Of a DNA stretch of 64,000 nucleotides, positions 1 through 7,759 are shown in pieces (position 1 is the first letter of the stretch; every line of letters begins with the position of its first letter). Location: contig NZ_BDCM01000014.1 in assembly GCF_001613505.1 (NCBI RefSeq), positions 310,001 to 374,000 of the forward strand. Direction: 5' to 3'. A program made the position numbers and the translations under genes. Under the pieces are notes generated by a model. It saw only the letters and a list, made by a program, of their open reading frames with translations. It made no database searches and was not told the DNA's origin. The DNA is from Nocardia mikamii NBRC 108933 (GTDB taxonomy: Bacteria; Actinomycetota; Actinomycetes; Mycobacteriales; Mycobacteriaceae).

Positions 1-332
1 AGCCGCCGGGATCGGTCCGGCCTCACCCGCCCGGCGGCCACGAGAGTCCTCATCGCTACCGCCTTCGCAGCGCACAGGGCGGGATCACATTCCAAGTGCA
101 GCTGCATATCCTCGTGCGCCTCCACCACCGTCGGCACCGGCGACCGAGCGGCGTGCGTCAGCGAGAGCGACAGAAGACGCGGGCGCACAACGGCTTTCAC
201 AGCAGGACGTGCGACTTCGCCGAACCTCTGATCGCCCCCCACATCCGGCCAAGCACAGGAAACACCTGCCACCGCCAACGCCGCCACACCGACAACCGTC
301 ACCACCGAAGCGACCAGCCCCCAGCCAGACAT
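1..332 (-). CDS. Small secreted protein of unknown function, 3' end beyond window
   Basis: The frame is open from an ATG at 332 to the window edge (110 full codons, no stop), so the C-terminus is missing. The product starts with an uncleaved-looking hydrophobic stretch (about residues 5-25, rich in Val/Ala/Gly), ending near a Cys that could be a signal-peptide or lipobox-like site. Further on is a conserved-looking module with two Cys (about residues 83-89, ECDPALC) and a basic tail. The ATG lies one base after the stop of the upstream resolvase-like gene, so the two are probably translated together. Inference from memory: small Cys-containing proteins of this kind are common next to XRE regulators in Nocardia. 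No function can be assigned. Confidence 0.6.
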   Translation of the reverse strand, partial: MSGWGLVASVVTVVGVAALAVAGVSCAWPDVGGDQRFGEVARPAVKAVVRPRLLSLSLTHAARSPVPTVVEAHEDMQLHLECDPALCAAKAVAMRTLVAAGRVRPDRSRR

Positions 333-333
333 C

Positions 334-735
334 TCAATCACCCGCCTCGACCCTCGGATCACGCGGAGCCGAGGCGGGATCCGAAGGAATAGTGGGCCGC
401 GCCCGCGCATAGGTTGCCTCCGGCTCAACCGCCTCCACATCGCATGCCGCGCAAACAATTCGGAGCCGCTCCCCGAGATGCTCGACGCTCGGAACCACAA
501 CCGCCGCCACGTTGTACCCACCGATCCGATCGAGCAGCCGCATGATCGGATCATCGATATCCCCAGCCGTCCGAAACACCACCCGCACCAACGCGTACCC
601 CAACTTCACCGCATGCGCGAGCACACGCTGCTCATTCGCCGGCCACCCCGGTAAGGTCCGGTCGATATATCCGAGAGCGCGAGGCGGCCCCTTCGGCAGT
701 TCACCCGGCGCAACATAAGCGGTAGGAAGCGTCAT
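334..735 (-). CDS. Resolvase-fold (serine recombinase N-terminal-like) protein, probably inactive
   Basis: 133 aa from an ATG at 735 with a GGGAGG ribosome site six bases upstream. The layout resembles the N-terminal catalytic domain of serine recombinases. There is a GYIDRT start (residues 22-27) where active enzymes have a YxRVS motif, then a helix ending in GYALVRVVF, and VPSVEHLG (about residues 81-88) where resolvases have LDRLGR. The nucleophilic Ser and key Arg residues are not at the expected positions, and there is no DNA-binding C-terminus. It is therefore unlikely to recombine DNA. It forms a probable operon with the secreted protein downstream (one-base gap) and is divergent from the XRE regulator. 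The family call is inference from layout. Confidence 0.6.
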   Translation of the reverse strand: MTLPTAYVAPGELPKGPPRALGYIDRTLPGWPANEQRVLAHAVKLGYALVRVVFRTAGDIDDPIMRLLDRIGGYNVAAVVVPSVEHLGERLRIVCAACDVEAVEPEATYARARPTIPSDPASAPRDPRVEAGD

Positions 736-971
736 AGCGACCTCCCAGTCGTCACAATGAGATACATTCGGCTCCTTCAGTTTTCGTTGGCAGGCACCCG
801 CCGCCGAGAATTACTGACGTTGTGGATGGCGTCACAGATATCCGGGCATCGACCCGGCGGCGGGGCCGATTCGAGCTTCACGGAGAAACGACGCAAACCG
901 AAGGCATGGAACCGCTACGGCGCCGCTACGCTGCAGGTACGGACCGTCGAGCCAAAGCGAGGGGGATCGCA

Positions 972-2132
972 GTGAGGGTGACGAAGTGGACCGGACGGGA
1001 GGTACGCGCCTTGCGTACCGAGGCGCTGCGGATTACTCAGCGCGAATTCGCCGAGCGGCTGGGATTCAGTGAAGCTGTCGTCCGGAAATGGGAAAGCCGC
1101 GGAGAGACAATCACTCTCGTTCGGCAGTTTGCAGACGCCATGGACACCATCTTTCGGCGTCTCGACGACAACCAAGCCGCTCGCTTCCACGACGCGCTGC
1201 CGACCCGTCCGCCCGTAGTCGGTGCGACAGAGACTGCGGCAACAGCGGTACAAATCCGCCTTCCTGATCTACGGAAGGCGCTCGACACTCACGACGCCCC
1301 GCCCGATGGACCGATCCGTTCGCTCGATCTGCTGCACGCGGCTGTGGCGTCGGCTGTCCGCGACCGCCTCGATTCGAACTATCTCCGCCTAGCCATCGAG
1401 CTCCCGGCCCTGCTGGACGAGCTGCACCGAGCCCGCCTCTCCCCAGAACTACTCCGAAACGATGTGAATAGTCTTCTCGTCCAGGCTTATCGAGCAGCCG
1501 ACGCGATCGCGGACAAGTATGGATTCGCGGATCTGTCCGCCCGCATCATCGGCATGATGGAGACCACCGCACGCGACGGCGACGACCCACTACTCGCTGC
1601 GGCGACCGCCTACGTCCGCACCGAACTCTTCTTCAACAACATGGACCTCGCGACCGGCCGGAAGCTACTCGAACGGGCAGCAGATCAAATCGACCCGTCC
1701 CAATCGTTCCGCGCCGCCGCAACCTACGGCTCACTACACATGCGCGCCGCTGTCGTCGCCAGCTGCGAGTTCCGCGCAGACACGGCTCACGACCACCTTG
1801 CGGAAGCAACCCGCGCTGCGCGAATGGTCCCGGAATCGACCTATTTGGGTACAGCGTTCGGGCGCTCGTCCGTCCGTATTCACCAGGTTTCCTTGGGCGT
1901 GGAACTCGGTGACATCGGTGGGGCGCTCAGAACCGCCCAGAACTGGACCCCGCCCGACGACATCCCCGCCGAGCGCCGATCGCACTTCCACATCGACCTC
2001 GCACGGGCACGCATGCAAGCCGGAGATCGGGACGGCGCCATGCAGTCCATCCACACTGCCCACTCCATCGCACCCCAACACACCAACTGTCATCCCCACG
2101 TGAAGGAAATGCTTGCGCGCCTTAGTGTTTAG
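972..2132 (+). CDS. XRE-type helix-turn-helix regulator with TPR-like C-terminal region
   Basis: 386 aa from GTG 972, chosen because GAGGGGG lies about 7 bases upstream; an ATG at 906 is in frame but has no ribosome site. Residues 8-45 form a helix-turn-helix of the XRE class (TQREFAERLGFSEAVVRKWE), as in regulators that count helix 2 and 3 around a conserved GxS. The remaining ~320 residues are alpha-helical, Ala/Arg/Leu-rich and TPR-like, resembling the sensory halves of actinobacterial quorum-type regulators. The divergent pair at 1-735 is the obvious target, with 236 bp of shared upstream DNA. The gene overlaps the stop of the convergent HAD gene by four bases. The ligand is unknown. Confidence 0.8.
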   Translation: MRVTKWTGREVRALRTEALRITQREFAERLGFSEAVVRKWESRGETITLVRQFADAMDTIFRRLDDNQAARFHDALPTRPPVVGATETAATAVQIRLPDLRKALDTHDAPPDGPIRSLDLLHAAVASAVRDRLDSNYLRLAIELPALLDELHRARLSPELLRNDVNSLLVQAYRAADAIADKYGFADLSARIIGMMETTARDGDDPLLAAATAYVRTELFFNNMDLATGRKLLERAADQIDPSQSFRAAATYGSLHMRAAVVASCEFRADTAHDHLAEATRAARMVPESTYLGTAFGRSSVRIHQVSLGVELGDIGGALRTAQNWTPPDDIPAERRSHFHIDLARARMQAGDRDGAMQSIHTAHSIAPQHTNCHPHVKEMLARLSV

Positions 2133-2767
2133 GTGATCGCTTCCACCAACTCGGTGAGGGAGCCGACAACCCAGTCGGCCTCCCCCGCCGCGATGACATC
2201 ATCTGCCCACAGATATCCCCACGGCCCGCGCCGGATCAGCGCACACCGCATGCCGGCCCGGCGTGCTGGAATCAGATCGCTGTCGCGGTGATCACCGACG
2301 TAAAGAATCTCCTGCCGGCGGCCGGGCGCGAACTCGGCGACCCGATCGAAGAAACTCGAGTCAGGCTTAGCGACTCCCCATTCCCCTGACGTGGCGATCT
2401 CGTCGCACGGAAGATTCAGCGAGCGCAGCAACTGCGCCGCTCGCCCGGTCTGATTGCCGGCGATACCGACCCAAATCCCACGCTCCTGCAAGGCAGACAA
2501 CGCCGGTCGCACGTCCGGATACAGATCGCTTTCCTCGATGTCCTCTCCACGGCCCGCGGCCTCTCGCAACTGGCGTTCACGTTCGAGATCGAACCCTGGC
2601 CGGAAGTACTGGAACGTCTCGGCATTGTTCCGCCCAGCTGCAGTCACCGCTCCCAGCACTGCGGAAAAGGTGTGCCGTGGAACGCCAATCCAATCAGCCC
2701 ACGCAGCGTACTCGCGAGTGTCATCTAAGAGTGTCTCGCCTACATCGAAAACGACGGATTGGATCAA
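2129..2767 (-). CDS. HAD-superfamily hydrolase (phosphatase)
   Basis: 212 aa. HAD motif I is FDVGET at residues 7-12; the nucleophile is the Asp of this motif. Motif II is the Gly-Asn region IAGNQT (about residues 102-107). Motif III is the Lys of GVAKPDSSFF, and motif IV is YVGDHRDSD near residue 156. The helical cap lies between motifs I and II. The VGET form of motif I lacks the second Asp of classical phosphatases, as is usual for the haloacid/phosphatase branch carrying GET or GGT. The substrate cannot be deduced. The gene is convergent with the XRE regulator (overlapping stops) and separated by 156 bp from the methyltransferase stop, so it is probably transcribed alone. Confidence 0.85.
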   Translation of the reverse strand: MIQSVVFDVGETLLDDTREYAAWADWIGVPRHTFSAVLGAVTAAGRNNAETFQYFRPGFDLERERQLREAAGRGEDIEESDLYPDVRPALSALQERGIWVGIAGNQTGRAAQLLRSLNLPCDEIATSGEWGVAKPDSSFFDRVAEFAPGRRQEILYVGDHRDSDLIPARRAGMRCALIRRGPWGYLWADDVIAAGEADWVVGSLTELVEAIT

Positions 2768-2923
2768 TCGGCTCCTCCATGTACCCAGCCCGGCTGCGTC
2801 GGATTAGTCAATCAGATTCTCGCCGCAATCCGACGATCAGTCTCAATCTGCCCTAACTTGTGCGGTTTGTTCGCCAGCGCTCGGTAACCGCAATCTCGCC
2901 GAGCTGGATCCGATCGTTTGTAA

Positions 2924-4303
2924 TCACATTACATTAGCCGTCAGGTAATCTACCGCCCCGTTCTTCCGATTCCGCTCGTCAGCCTCATTCAAAACCTTGA
3001 TAATAGATTCCCCTACAGCCTTGGCAACCGGCGGCGGAAACGCGTTTCCTACCTGACGATATTGCGCAGTCTTACCGCCCGAAAACTCCCACTCGTCAGG
3101 GAATCCTTGAACAATGGCCGCCTGCCGAACAGTGAGCATAGGGCCATCCGGCCGAAAAAGATCACGCTCTTCGGTACCCTTCTTCAAACAGGTTTCAATG
3201 TCATTGGCAACACCGATGCCTGAGATCCCGAGTTGCTTCCATGCCGCTCTTGCCCGGCTCGGACCAAGGTCTGCGCCGCCATGCTTCTTCGACCCCCCGA
3301 CCAGGGTAGGCGCAACTCCGCCCCCCTTGCCCTTGAGCTCCGAGGCACGATTGCGCGCGGTATCACGCCACCGTTCAAATGCTTGACGGGCGCGCTCCGA
3401 GTTTTCTGCGTCGACGTTGTCGAAGCGCTCCCGCATCGAAGGCTCCAATATTTCCGCAATACTAACAGGATCATCGCAGGTTTTTTTAGGCATTTTATAT
3501 GCAATATCACGGATCACGTCGTTACGAAACGCCACTAGAATCGCCCTCGGCCGGAGTTGCGGTACCCCGAAATTACTGGCTTCGAGTATCTCCCATGCAC
3601 CGAGATTGTATCCGAGATCCGCAATCTGGGACTTAATCCAAGCGCGGTAGGTAGAGAATTTCGGATCCATAAGCCCGCGCACATTTTCGATCAAAACTGC
3701 TCGCGGATTCAGGATATCAACAAGCTCCAACATTCGCGGAAATAGATCTCGTTCATCGCGCTCTCCGAGCTGCTTACCGGCGTGCGAAAATGGAGGACAC
3801 GGAACACCCCCCGCAAGAAGATCCAAACCGCTCTCTTTCAGAATTTTAGAACTCTTATCGAGGCCATTAACTGGATCGAACTCTTTGACATCCGCCGAAA
3901 TAATGTCGCAATTATCTCTTTCCCATGCCCACAACTCGTGCTTTTCGATATTGAGCCTCAACGTACCGACCGCGTACTCGTCGATCTCGATCAATGCCAG
4001 ATGACGAAAGCCAGCCTGGTGAAGTCCTACTGCTTGGCCGCCGGCCCCGGCACAGATCTCGATCGACGTGAAGTCGCGCTCAGCCGTGACCAGGCCGGCA
4101 CTGCGCAAGTCGGTCGTCTTCCGTGTGCCGCGCGCACGCTTGCTGCCACCAGAACGGCGTTTGGAGCCAGCACCGCTTCTCATCGGTGCCGCGCTTGGCG
4201 TATCGGGTTCCACCAAGTCGAAGAGCGCCCCGGACTCCAACGAACTCGCCCCTGCCTGCACTTCATCGTCTGAAGTGGTCTCGATGACACGAAGCTCGGT
4301 CAC
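2924..4303 (-). CDS. DNA (cytosine-5)-methyltransferase of a type II restriction-modification system
   Basis: 459 aa. It transfers a methyl group from S-adenosylmethionine to C5 of cytosine to protect host DNA. The class motifs are in order: motif I IEICAGAGGQ (residues 81-90), motif IV with catalytic Cys in VPCPPFS (C169), motif VI ENV (206-208), motif VIII QLRPR (249-253), and motif X QVGNAFPPPVA near the C-terminus. A basic, low-complexity N-terminus of about 75 residues precedes the domain. The GTG start has AAAGG eight bases upstream, lying in the 14-bp gap to the divergent vsr gene. The neighbouring NgoMIV-type endonuclease suggests GCCGGC as target, which is inference. The middle of the gene (about 3400-4000) is clearly more AT-rich than its surroundings, suggesting horizontal transfer. 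Confidence 0.93.
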   Translation of the reverse strand: MTELRVIETTSDDEVQAGASSLESGALFDLVEPDTPSAAPMRSGAGSKRRSGGSKRARGTRKTTDLRSAGLVTAERDFTSIEICAGAGGQAVGLHQAGFRHLALIEIDEYAVGTLRLNIEKHELWAWERDNCDIISADVKEFDPVNGLDKSSKILKESGLDLLAGGVPCPPFSHAGKQLGERDERDLFPRMLELVDILNPRAVLIENVRGLMDPKFSTYRAWIKSQIADLGYNLGAWEILEASNFGVPQLRPRAILVAFRNDVIRDIAYKMPKKTCDDPVSIAEILEPSMRERFDNVDAENSERARQAFERWRDTARNRASELKGKGGGVAPTLVGGSKKHGGADLGPSRARAAWKQLGISGIGVANDIETCLKKGTEERDLFRPDGPMLTVRQAAIVQGFPDEWEFSGGKTAQYRQVGNAFPPPVAKAVGESIIKVLNEADERNRKNGAVDYLTANVM

Positions 4304-4317
4304 GCGGTTACCTTTCG

Positions 4318-4896
4318 ATGCAGAGGCCGAGGCCGGGCCGACGTGGGTGCGGGAGTATTTTTCCGTATGCCATGCCCCAACTTCGAACTGGGACCGCCGT
4401 GACCGGAAGCCGATCGGAAGACGCCCGTCGAAAAGCCCACGAGCTGGGCTTGTACCCTGCCCCTCTCAACGAAGGGCGCTCTCGGAACATGCGAGCGAAC
4501 CGCCGATCGGATACGAAGCCCGAAGTTGCTTTGCGGAGTGCGTTGCACAGACTTGGGTATCGCTACCGGAAAGATCACAGACTGGATCTCGGTTCGCTCA
4601 AGGTCAGGCCGGACATCGTCTTCACGAAACGAAAAGTGGCTGTCTTCGTGGACGGCTGCTTCTGGCACGTCTGCCCCCAACATGGCCGCCAGCCGACGAC
4701 GAACGAGTGGTACTGGACACCCAAACTCCGCAGGAACATGGAACGCGACCGAGCTACAGATGCCGCTTTGACAGCTGCAGGCTGGCGGGTGATTCGCCTG
4801 TGGGAACACGAGCACCTGGACAGCGCCCTCGCCACTGTAACCGGCGTCCTGAACGACAGCCTCGAACATGTGAGCGATACTAGGGGAAACTCGTGA
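4318..4896 (+). CDS. vsr: Very-short-patch mismatch repair endonuclease (Vsr)
   Basis: 192 aa. Vsr nicks DNA 5' of the T in T:G mismatches that arise when 5-methylcytosine deaminates, so it protects the genome at the partner methyltransferase's sites. The family start GRSRNMRANRRSDTKPE falls at residues 53-69. The PD of the active site is residues 98-99, and VDGCFWHVCPQHG at 111-123 supplies the catalytic and zinc-linked His/Cys residues. The closing helix is GWRVIRLWEHE. The true start is uncertain: ATG 4318, ATG 4372 and GTG 4399 are all in frame, none has a good ribosome site, and the first 50 residues look non-conserved. The gene is divergent from the methyltransferase and 33 bp upstream of the endonuclease gene. 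Confidence 0.93.
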   Translation: MQRPRPGRRGCGSIFPYAMPQLRTGTAVTGSRSEDARRKAHELGLYPAPLNEGRSRNMRANRRSDTKPEVALRSALHRLGYRYRKDHRLDLGSLKVRPDIVFTKRKVAVFVDGCFWHVCPQHGRQPTTNEWYWTPKLRRNMERDRATDAALTAAGWRVIRLWEHEHLDSALATVTGVLNDSLEHVSDTRGNS

Positions 4897-4929
4897 AGCT
4901 CGCTGTCAGGCGCACCGAACAGACTAGAT

Positions 4930-5712
4930 TTGGCGAACGTGACGACTCCGTTTCGGACCGAACTGCTGGGCTGGAGGCCGAGCAAGAAGAACAAGCTCGG
5001 CTGGAAGTGGGTTCCGAACTCCGCCGATACTGACAACGTGACAAGCCTTTTGATGGCAGCGCACATCCTCGAGCAGATCCGTCAACCCAACCCGAACCCG
5101 GGTTCCGAACCTGTTGCGGCGCCTGATAATCCGGGTGCTTTGCTCGAAACCCTGGTGCTTACAGACTTGGCCAGCCAGCTCCCAGATCTGGACCCGCGCC
5201 GGCAGTGGGACTTCGACAGAGGAAAGAGCATCGTCGGATACGCGCAGTACCAGCACCTGGCCGGCATAGAAGCCGCTATCTCCAAGGATCCGAATCTGCG
5301 GGTGACGCTTGGCACCGACTACCTGATCAAGCCCGATGTGCTGGTCGGTCTACGCGGGACACCCACTAGCACGTCGCATCCCTGGCTCCACGCCGCAATT
5401 GCATGCAAATGGACCATCCGCTCCGATCGAGTCCAAAATATCCGTCACGAGAACGGGAACATGATCAGGCACAGACGGGGTCGGCTGCCGCACCTCGTGA
5501 CAGTCACCGCCGAACCCCTTCCGACACGCCTCGCGTCCATCGCTCGTGGGACCGGCGAGGTTGACGCGACCTACCACATCGCCTACGAAGAACTCACGAA
5601 AGCCGTTGCAATACATGGAAGTTCAGAACAGCACAACGCCTGGGAGGAGGTCACGAAGCAGGGTCGGCTCCTCGATTACAAGAATCTCGCGCAGTCACTG
5701 GTGGACTGGTGA
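4930..5712 (+). CDS. NgoMIV-family type II restriction endonuclease
   Basis: 260 aa from TTG 4930 (GTG 4939 is equally possible; no strong ribosome site). It shows the hallmark stretch of the NgoMIV/Cfr10I group: PD at residues 135-136, CKWTIRSDR at 159-167 with catalytic Lys160, and a displaced acidic residue Glu174. The segment GRLPHLVTVTAEPLPTRLASIA (184-205) is strongly conserved in the family as I remember it. NgoMIV is a tetrameric enzyme that cuts at GCCGGC; the specificity here is inferred only. The gene sits directly behind vsr and opposite the methyltransferase, giving a complete R-M set. The spacing from Asp136 to Lys160 seems short relative to NgoMIV and deserves an alignment. Confidence 0.88.
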   Translation: MANVTTPFRTELLGWRPSKKNKLGWKWVPNSADTDNVTSLLMAAHILEQIRQPNPNPGSEPVAAPDNPGALLETLVLTDLASQLPDLDPRRQWDFDRGKSIVGYAQYQHLAGIEAAISKDPNLRVTLGTDYLIKPDVLVGLRGTPTSTSHPWLHAAIACKWTIRSDRVQNIRHENGNMIRHRRGRLPHLVTVTAEPLPTRLASIARGTGEVDATYHIAYEELTKAVAIHGSSEQHNAWEEVTKQGRLLDYKNLAQSLVDW

Positions 5713-5776
5713 GCCCGCTCATCGCCCCCCCGCATCTCGCTGAACGTTCCTGGCTATCAAGCGAAGTCAAAGCAAG

Positions 5777-6706
5777 CTAAGAAACCCTGTTCTGAAGCGC
5801 GTGCACGAGCAGCGCGTCGCTATCCGCACGTCTGTCCCGCTCGTTGAGCGACTTCAGGATCTGCATGACATCAAGCAGCTCTTCTCTTGCGCCGGCGTGG
5901 CTGATGATCGTGTCGACCGCATCAGGCAAGTCCACATCTCTGCACGCCACGATGGCGTCAGCGGTCTCCAGAGGCTCGGCCTCGGTACCGACGTGACGCA
6001 TCAAGCTATTCGCGTTCTCAAGCTCGCCGGTGGAAACGTAACCGACCAACTGGCTGACCGGGCGCCACACCACCTCATCTGTAGACGGCCATGCCACGTC
6101 GAGTCGGTTGTTGCGCCGGTCCCCCAGCAAGGGGGGGACCGGCGCGTTGTCCAGCGCCCTCGCGGTTCCACTTTCGGCCGGCTTGCTGTTCGTAACGCTC
6201 TCGCTCGGTAGCCTCGTCGCGCCGAAGCTTGGGCGCACGGTCACTGGTTCCGCTACCAGCCGCCCAGCAAGGGCGCGATTAACTCTCTTCAGCTCCTCCC
6301 ACCCCTCGTCGGACCCGCCACCGCCATGCGCTACGTCATATAGCCCCTTGAGCGCGACCTCCGCGAAGGGGACCTTGCGGCCCCTTACTACTACACGCTG
6401 AAGAGCCGACTTGCTGAGAACCGTCCCGGGCTTGGGCCGCTTCATGGGCCCGGACAGTTCCAACGCACGAAACTCGTGCATTTCCTCCTCCGTGAGCCCC
6501 CGCTCAACCTTGAGTTTCTCCAGTTCAGCTTGCCGACGCCACATCCATCTCTCTAGCTCCTCAGCGATGGGCCTTAGCCCGCAAGTACGGCTCCCACCAT
6601 CTAACAAACGTTCAGCAGCCAGTTGGATCAGCTCACGCACATGATCGGCAAGGTCTCGGCTGGCATTGATGTCAATGCTGCCACCGTTTTGGCCGGTTCT
6701 TACCAC
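5777..6706 (-). CDS. Hypothetical protein of the restriction island
   Basis: 309 aa from GTG 6706, preceded by GGGGCGGG. The frame is open far upstream, but that part lies antisense to the HNH-like gene and has no protein-like character. The N-terminal part is charged and helical, with a coiled-coil-like run around residues 40-75 (WMWRRQAELEKLKVERG). Next comes a possible helix-turn-helix (SKSALQRVVVRGRKVPFAEVA, about 90-115), then a Pro/Ser-rich linker and a helical C-terminus. No family was recognised. It is convergent with the endonuclease gene (64-bp gap) and divergent from the HNH-ParB-SNF2 operon, sharing the repeat-containing promoter region. A regulator of that operon is the simplest guess. 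A 13-bp perfect hairpin lies inside the coding sequence. Confidence 0.6.
   Translation of the reverse strand: MVRTGQNGGSIDINASRDLADHVRELIQLAAERLLDGGSRTCGLRPIAEELERWMWRRQAELEKLKVERGLTEEEMHEFRALELSGPMKRPKPGTVLSKSALQRVVVRGRKVPFAEVALKGLYDVAHGGGGSDEGWEELKRVNRALAGRLVAEPVTVRPSFGATRLPSESVTNSKPAESGTARALDNAPVPPLLGDRRNNRLDVAWPSTDEVVWRPVSQLVGYVSTGELENANSLMRHVGTEAEPLETADAIVACRDVDLPDAVDTIISHAGAREELLDVMQILKSLNERDRRADSDALLVHALQNRVS
6113..6145. repeat. Perfect 13-bp inverted repeat inside a coding region
   Basis: The arm GCGCCGGTCCCCC (6113-6125) is matched perfectly by GGGGGACCGGCGC (6133-6145) across a 7-nt loop. It lies within the 309-aa gene, in codons for a Pro-rich linker. No T-run follows on either strand, so it is not a standard intrinsic terminator. 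Confidence 0.8.
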
Positions 6707-6760
6707 GTCTGCCCGCCCCGTCGGAGTAGAGATGCCACGAATCCAGTAATTCTGACCGTC

Positions 6761-6871
6761 ACAGGCTGAACCTGTACAGGAGAAGACTGTCCCGCACTGT
6801 CCCGGATAGGCCCAAGAGATGGATGCAGAGTCGCTGTGCCCCAAGCCGATCCGGGACAGTGGCGGGACAGC
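6761..6871. promoter_or_regulatory. Divergent regulatory region with a palindrome and nested CTGTCCCG repeats
   Basis: Between the divergent starts at 6706 (-) and 6996 (+) lies a short palindrome, ACAGG-ctgaa-CCTGT (6761-6775). It is followed by a long inverted repeat with a left arm at 6785-6807 and a right arm at 6849-6871. Each arm consists of two 10-bp direct copies of a CTGTCCCG-type half-site, and the arms match in inverse orientation with a single inserted G. The 41-bp centre is unpaired. Four half-sites arranged symmetrically between two divergent promoters look like a cooperative operator; this is inference. Confidence 0.6.
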
Positions 6872-6995
6872 AAGGCACTTCCCATCGCCGACCTTCTGGT
6901 GTTCTCTGGACTCCCGACCGGGCCGATGCATTTGGCACCCAGCAACGCTCGGATAAGCATGCCTTACCTGAAATGGCCGGAGAAAGGAAAGCCAT

Positions 6996-7667
6996 ATGAC
7001 CACCCCAGCTTGGACAGACAGAGCACTCGGAGGTAAGAAGCGCGTGGCACTGTGGCTTTTGCAGGAGGTCGGCGAAGGGGAATGCTTCACTAAAACGCAG
7101 CTCCGGAACGCGTTCCCCGACACCCAGCAAATCGACCGCCGGATGCGGGAACTCCGTGACGCCGGCTGGCGCATCGATACCAACCGCGAGGATCCCTCCC
7201 TCGAGATGCATGAACATCGGTTCGTCAGCCGTGGGAAGCCGGTCTGGGAACCAGGGCAGTCATCGAGAGCGGACATCGCCGTCACGGCTACGGAGCGGTA
7301 TGCGCTCATGACGCGGGACGGGCACAAATGCCGGTCCTGCGGAATCGGACCGGGTGAGAAGTATGCCGGCACCTCCGTAACATCACAGCTCGATGTAGCC
7401 CGGCGCGCGGTGCGAATGCCGAACGGCGACACGAGGACACAGCTGGTCATCGAGTGCAATCGCTGCCGGGTCGGGAGTCGCGACCTGACGGCCAGCTTGG
7501 CGGAGGTCATGGCACGGATCGAGCGCCTGCCCGTTTACGAACGGAAGATGCTCGCTTCGTGGGTGCAACAAGATGCCCGAAGCTTCAGCGAAGTCGAGGA
7601 GCTGTGGGCGCACTACCGGACCCTGCCGGCCGAGTCTCGGCATGAGGTTCGTATGGCACTGCAGTAG
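6996..7667 (+). CDS. Winged-helix protein with degenerate HNH/zinc-ribbon C-terminus
   Basis: 223 aa from ATG 6996 with AAAGGAAAG about six bases upstream. Residues 10-60 look like a winged helix (KKRVALWLLQEV ... KTQLRNAF ... RMRELRDAGWRI), a layout seen in restriction-associated HNH proteins. Residues 105-160 hold two Cys pairs, CRSC (about 113-116) and CNRC (about 153-156), framing an HNH-like zinc fold. The His expected between the pairs is absent (QLDVARRAV occupies that site), so nuclease activity is doubtful. It is first in a three-gene operon with the ParB-like and SNF2 genes and is likely the DNA-recognition subunit, by inference. A 92-bp gap with a small hairpin separates it from the next gene. 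Confidence 0.75.
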   Translation: MTTPAWTDRALGGKKRVALWLLQEVGEGECFTKTQLRNAFPDTQQIDRRMRELRDAGWRIDTNREDPSLEMHEHRFVSRGKPVWEPGQSSRADIAVTATERYALMTRDGHKCRSCGIGPGEKYAGTSVTSQLDVARRAVRMPNGDTRTQLVIECNRCRVGSRDLTASLAEVMARIERLPVYERKMLASWVQQDARSFSEVEELWAHYRTLPAESRHEVRMALQ

Positions 7668-7695
7668 CTACTCCGGTTCGCCCTCCAAGGGGATT

Positions 7696-7718
7696 GGGGC
7701 CGTTGGCAACAGGGCCCC
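7696..7718 (+). other. Intercistronic hairpin
   Basis: GGGGCC (7696-7701) pairs with GGCCCC (7713-7718); the loop itself contains GTTG/CAAC complementarity. It lies between the HNH-like and ParB-like genes with no T-run after it. It may tune downstream expression or protect the mRNA end; its function is unproven. Confidence 0.4.
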
Positions 7719-7759
7719 CTCCCGTACACACCTGACTTCCTTCGAGGAGGATCTCCCAT

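Noticed and set aside
96..412. Two plus-strand frames at the window start
   Set aside because: His/Arg/Pro-rich shadows of the minus-strand secreted protein and resolvase-like gene.
6707..7510. Extension of the 309-aa gene upstream to 7510
   Set aside because: This part runs antisense to the HNH-like gene, has Ser/Arg-rich noise composition, and lacks a start with a ribosome site.
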